Below are positions 62,063 to 64,000 of a stretch of DNA of 64,000 nucleotides, piece after piece; the stretch's first letter is position 1, and each line of letters starts with the position of its first letter. The notes beneath the pieces are model-generated. The model did not search any database. It was not told the DNA's origin and saw only the letters and a program-made list of their open reading frames with translations. Source of the stretch: Bacteroidaceae bacterium HV4-6-C5C (GTDB taxonomy: Bacteria > Bacteroidota > Bacteroidia > Bacteroidales > Bacteroidaceae); assembly GCA_007896885.1 (NCBI GenBank), contig VOIU01000013.1, positions 1 through 64,000 on the forward strand, in the 5' to 3' direction. The translations under genes and the position numbers were made by a program.

Positions 62063-64000
62063 TTAGTTTGAAGTGCTTTTCACACTCTCCAATTCTTTCT
62101 GAGTGTAAGCGAGAGATTTACCATTAGCGTAAAAACGTTGCTCGGCTTCTTTTTGTCGGGCTTGAGAGAAATTGCTGACACGCTTCATATAACCGATTAC
62201 TCTGGTTAGATAATCTACATTTTTACTATGGCATACCGGACACTCATTGAGGTAGCGCTTGTCTATATGATTACAGTCGTTACAAACCGTATTCGGAATA
62301 TTAAACGTAAAATAATTGCACCCTTCTTTGGCTGCAACACGAAGCAATTGCCGGTATTGCTCTTTGCTTAAATGCTCTTCCAAATTCATGTGTAATGCCG
62401 ATCCACCGGTGAGGTGATCGATATACCGATGCCCATGTAACTTGAATCTGTCTATAACATTCAGTGACTTATCTTCTACAATGTAGAAATAACTGTTGTA
62501 ACATTCGCGGAAAGTTTGGTAACCTGCTTCTTTATCCCATTTGGCATGTTTTACACCTACATTTTCAGCCGGAATCATTTCACAGTTGAATAAAACTTCT
62601 TTAGTCCGATATTTTTTATTGTATTTTTCAATGATGCCCAAAACTTCCTGAACAAATGTTTCGTACTTGGGATTGTCATTGATCTCTATGCCTAGAAATT
62701 GAGCGGCTTCTACCAGTCCGTTTACCCCGATAGTGAGGTATTGCCTCCCCATACTAATATAACCGGCGTCGAACAATGGCAACATGCCTTTAGATTGTAA
62801 TAACTTTAAATTCTCATTATAAGCCAGCTGTACTTTATGAGCCAGGTCGATGACTTCTTCGAGAAAGAATGGATATAGAATTCCTGATTTAACGGCATGT
62901 TGAATGCAACGGTTCAGATTAATGGTCAGTACACTTTTTGAGCCGGTTGATACTCCTCCGGCGCCGAGCGTATAGCTAAATCCATTATCTTGTATCTCGT
63001 TGCGCAGCCTGCAACAACTGCTTAATGAATCGGCATTATCGCTCATATATGTGAAGAAGGAATGACCTTCGGCATACATCTCAGCTGTAAAGTCGCCATA
63101 TTCCTTATCCATTACGTCACCATCTTTGCTAAGTAATGCCATGGTTTCTACCGGGAAGGTTAATATGGCTTTGGTGCGTTCTTTGTTGAACCACTTCATA
63201 AAGCGTTGTTGCAACCAGCTTAAAGATTCCCAATCCGGCTGACTGCCATCGGGGAAAACGAAATGTTCAAATAGACTGTTGAAATAATACTTATCATAAT
63301 AGGCTATGTTCCAGAAAACGGCTTGGAAGTTTCTTGCTCCTGTAGGCTGATTGATAGAGTAGACTATTTGTTCGAAACAGTCGGTGATTACTTTGTCTAT
63401 GCTCCTGTGTTTCAACGATAAATCGCCCATTTTTTCGGGATCCTTATAATAGTCTTTTCCGTATTCTTTCCCAATGAAATAATTCATGTACATCAAGAAT
63501 TCGGGTGTGGCACATGCTCCGCTTAGCATGCTCGACACAATAAATACCATATTGATAAAGCCTCCGCAAAATGATTTTAAATTCGTGGGAGCTATAGAGT
63601 TACCTCCTATTGCAGTGGTACCATTGATGAGCCATGGATACATGGTGATACTGGCACAGTAATTAGCAAGGTTGGTTTCGTCATTCTTATAGATATAATG
63701 ATGGTTTAACAGTTCAATATACCTGTCTGCAAGTTCTTTACCATACATATCCTTTAAGCGGTCGGTTAAAAGACGTCGGTTTAAGCGGATAAAGTTTGCT
63801 TTAGGAAGTTCGCCGATTAGTGTGGCGATATTTTTATTTTCCACATTGGCATTGGCGTCGTATTTACTGCCACTTGCCGGATTTGAAGCATCGCAATAGT
63901 CAATTAGAAAACGCAACTTATCGCGTACTTCACGATCTTCTAAATGTTTCTGGCGGTAAAGCATGAATGACTTGGCTACGGCATAATAGTGCTCTGCCAT
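62063..64000 (-). CDS. nrdD: Anaerobic ribonucleoside-triphosphate reductase (truncated by window edge)
   Basis: At least 645 residues of NrdD are present. The frame continues past 64000, so the Met encoded at the edge is probably internal and the N-terminal ATP-cone is missing. Class III features are clear: NLKSFCGGFINMVFI and GGVSTGSKSVLTINLNR in the barrel, a zinc site CNDCNHID...CPVCHSKN, and the glycyl-radical loop TRVIGYMKRVSNFS near the C-terminus. The enzyme makes dNTPs without oxygen and needs NrdG, encoded next. It supports an anaerobic host. Confidence 0.95.
   Translation of the reverse strand: MAEHYYAVAKSFMLYRQKHLEDREVRDKLRFLIDYCDASNPASGSKYDANANVENKNIATLIGELPKANFIRLNRRLLTDRLKDMYGKELADRYIELLNHHYIYKNDETNLANYCASITMYPWLINGTTAIGGNSIAPTNLKSFCGGFINMVFIVSSMLSGACATPEFLMYMNYFIGKEYGKDYYKDPEKMGDLSLKHRSIDKVITDCFEQIVYSINQPTGARNFQAVFWNIAYYDKYYFNSLFEHFVFPDGSQPDWESLSWLQQRFMKWFNKERTKAILTFPVETMALLSKDGDVMDKEYGDFTAEMYAEGHSFFTYMSDNADSLSSCCRLRNEIQDNGFSYTLGAGGVSTGSKSVLTINLNRCIQHAVKSGILYPFFLEEVIDLAHKVQLAYNENLKLLQSKGMLPLFDAGYISMGRQYLTIGVNGLVEAAQFLGIEINDNPKYETFVQEVLGIIEKYNKKYRTKEVLFNCEMIPAENVGVKHAKWDKEAGYQTFRECYNSYFYIVEDKSLNVIDRFKLHGHRYIDHLTGGSALHMNLEEHLSKEQYRQLLRVAAKEGCNYFTFNIPNTVCNDCNHIDKRYLNECPVCHSKNVDYLTRVIGYMKRVSNFSQARQKEAEQRFYANGKSLAYTQKELESVKSTSN

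Overview
The window looks like a chromosomal segment from a Bacteroides-type organism (order Bacteroidales, probably Bacteroidaceae). The evidence is a SusC/SusD pair, a hybrid two-component regulator (HTCS), several acidic-after-cysteine lipoprotein leaders, promoters of the TTTG / TAnnTTTG type instead of sigma-70 boxes, and fused CcsBA, imelysin and flavodoxin/DUF2023 genes. No rRNA, tRNA, CRISPR array or transposase was recognised.

Region by region. (1) 1-300 is the tail of a large secreted protein cut by the window edge. (2) About 550-26395 is a polysaccharide utilisation locus. An IPT/NHL lipoprotein, SusC, SusD and a DUF1735/DUF4973 lipoprotein are on the + strand. Opposite them lie an aldose 1-epimerase, GH92, two DUF4965/DUF5127 'glutaminase-like' proteins, GH76, two GH43 enzymes and the HTCS. 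GH76 plus GH92 points to alpha-mannan. The GH43 enzymes and the epimerase suggest a decorated mannan, perhaps fungal galactomannan (inference). A shared sequence block sits at the same distance from the -7 box of the SusCD-side operon and of one enzyme operon, and is a candidate HTCS operator. (3) 26720-29384 is a queuosine block (promoter, preQ1-I-like riboswitch, precursor transporter, queC, queF) followed by a LUD-domain gene. (4) 29482-31137 is hcp with a palindromic operator candidate. (5) 31329-37230 is a CzcBAC-type metal efflux operon led by a small His-rich membrane protein.

(6) 37335-51965 is an accessory region. A VapE/BT4734-like protein and an HU-like protein flank a seven-gene, one-strand block at 39757-50488. 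In transcription order this block encodes an XRE regulator, a GHKL ATPase with a C-terminal PD-(D/E)XK-like motif, an MmeI-like adenine methylase with no visible nuclease motif, a small membrane protein, an AlbA_2 regulator, a superfamily 2 helicase and a GIY-YIG nuclease with an ASCH domain. I read it as an anti-phage or restriction-like system, and I cannot match the complete set to a named system. Base composition is strongly patchy: the methylase ends are about 60% GC by hand count, while its specificity region is about 33%.

(7) 52189-60070 holds DUF2023 and flavodoxin facing a porin-like protein, an imelysin, a di-heme oxidoreductase and CcsBA. Repeated ATACCT/AGGTAT motifs lie over the -33 boxes of both divergent promoters, which suggests joint control, probably linked to iron. 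(8) 60080-64000 holds a zinc-ribbon protein, a CDF transporter, nrdG and a truncated nrdD, as in an anaerobe. Coordinates use starts chosen from signal peptides and family N-termini where the longest open frame looked too long.
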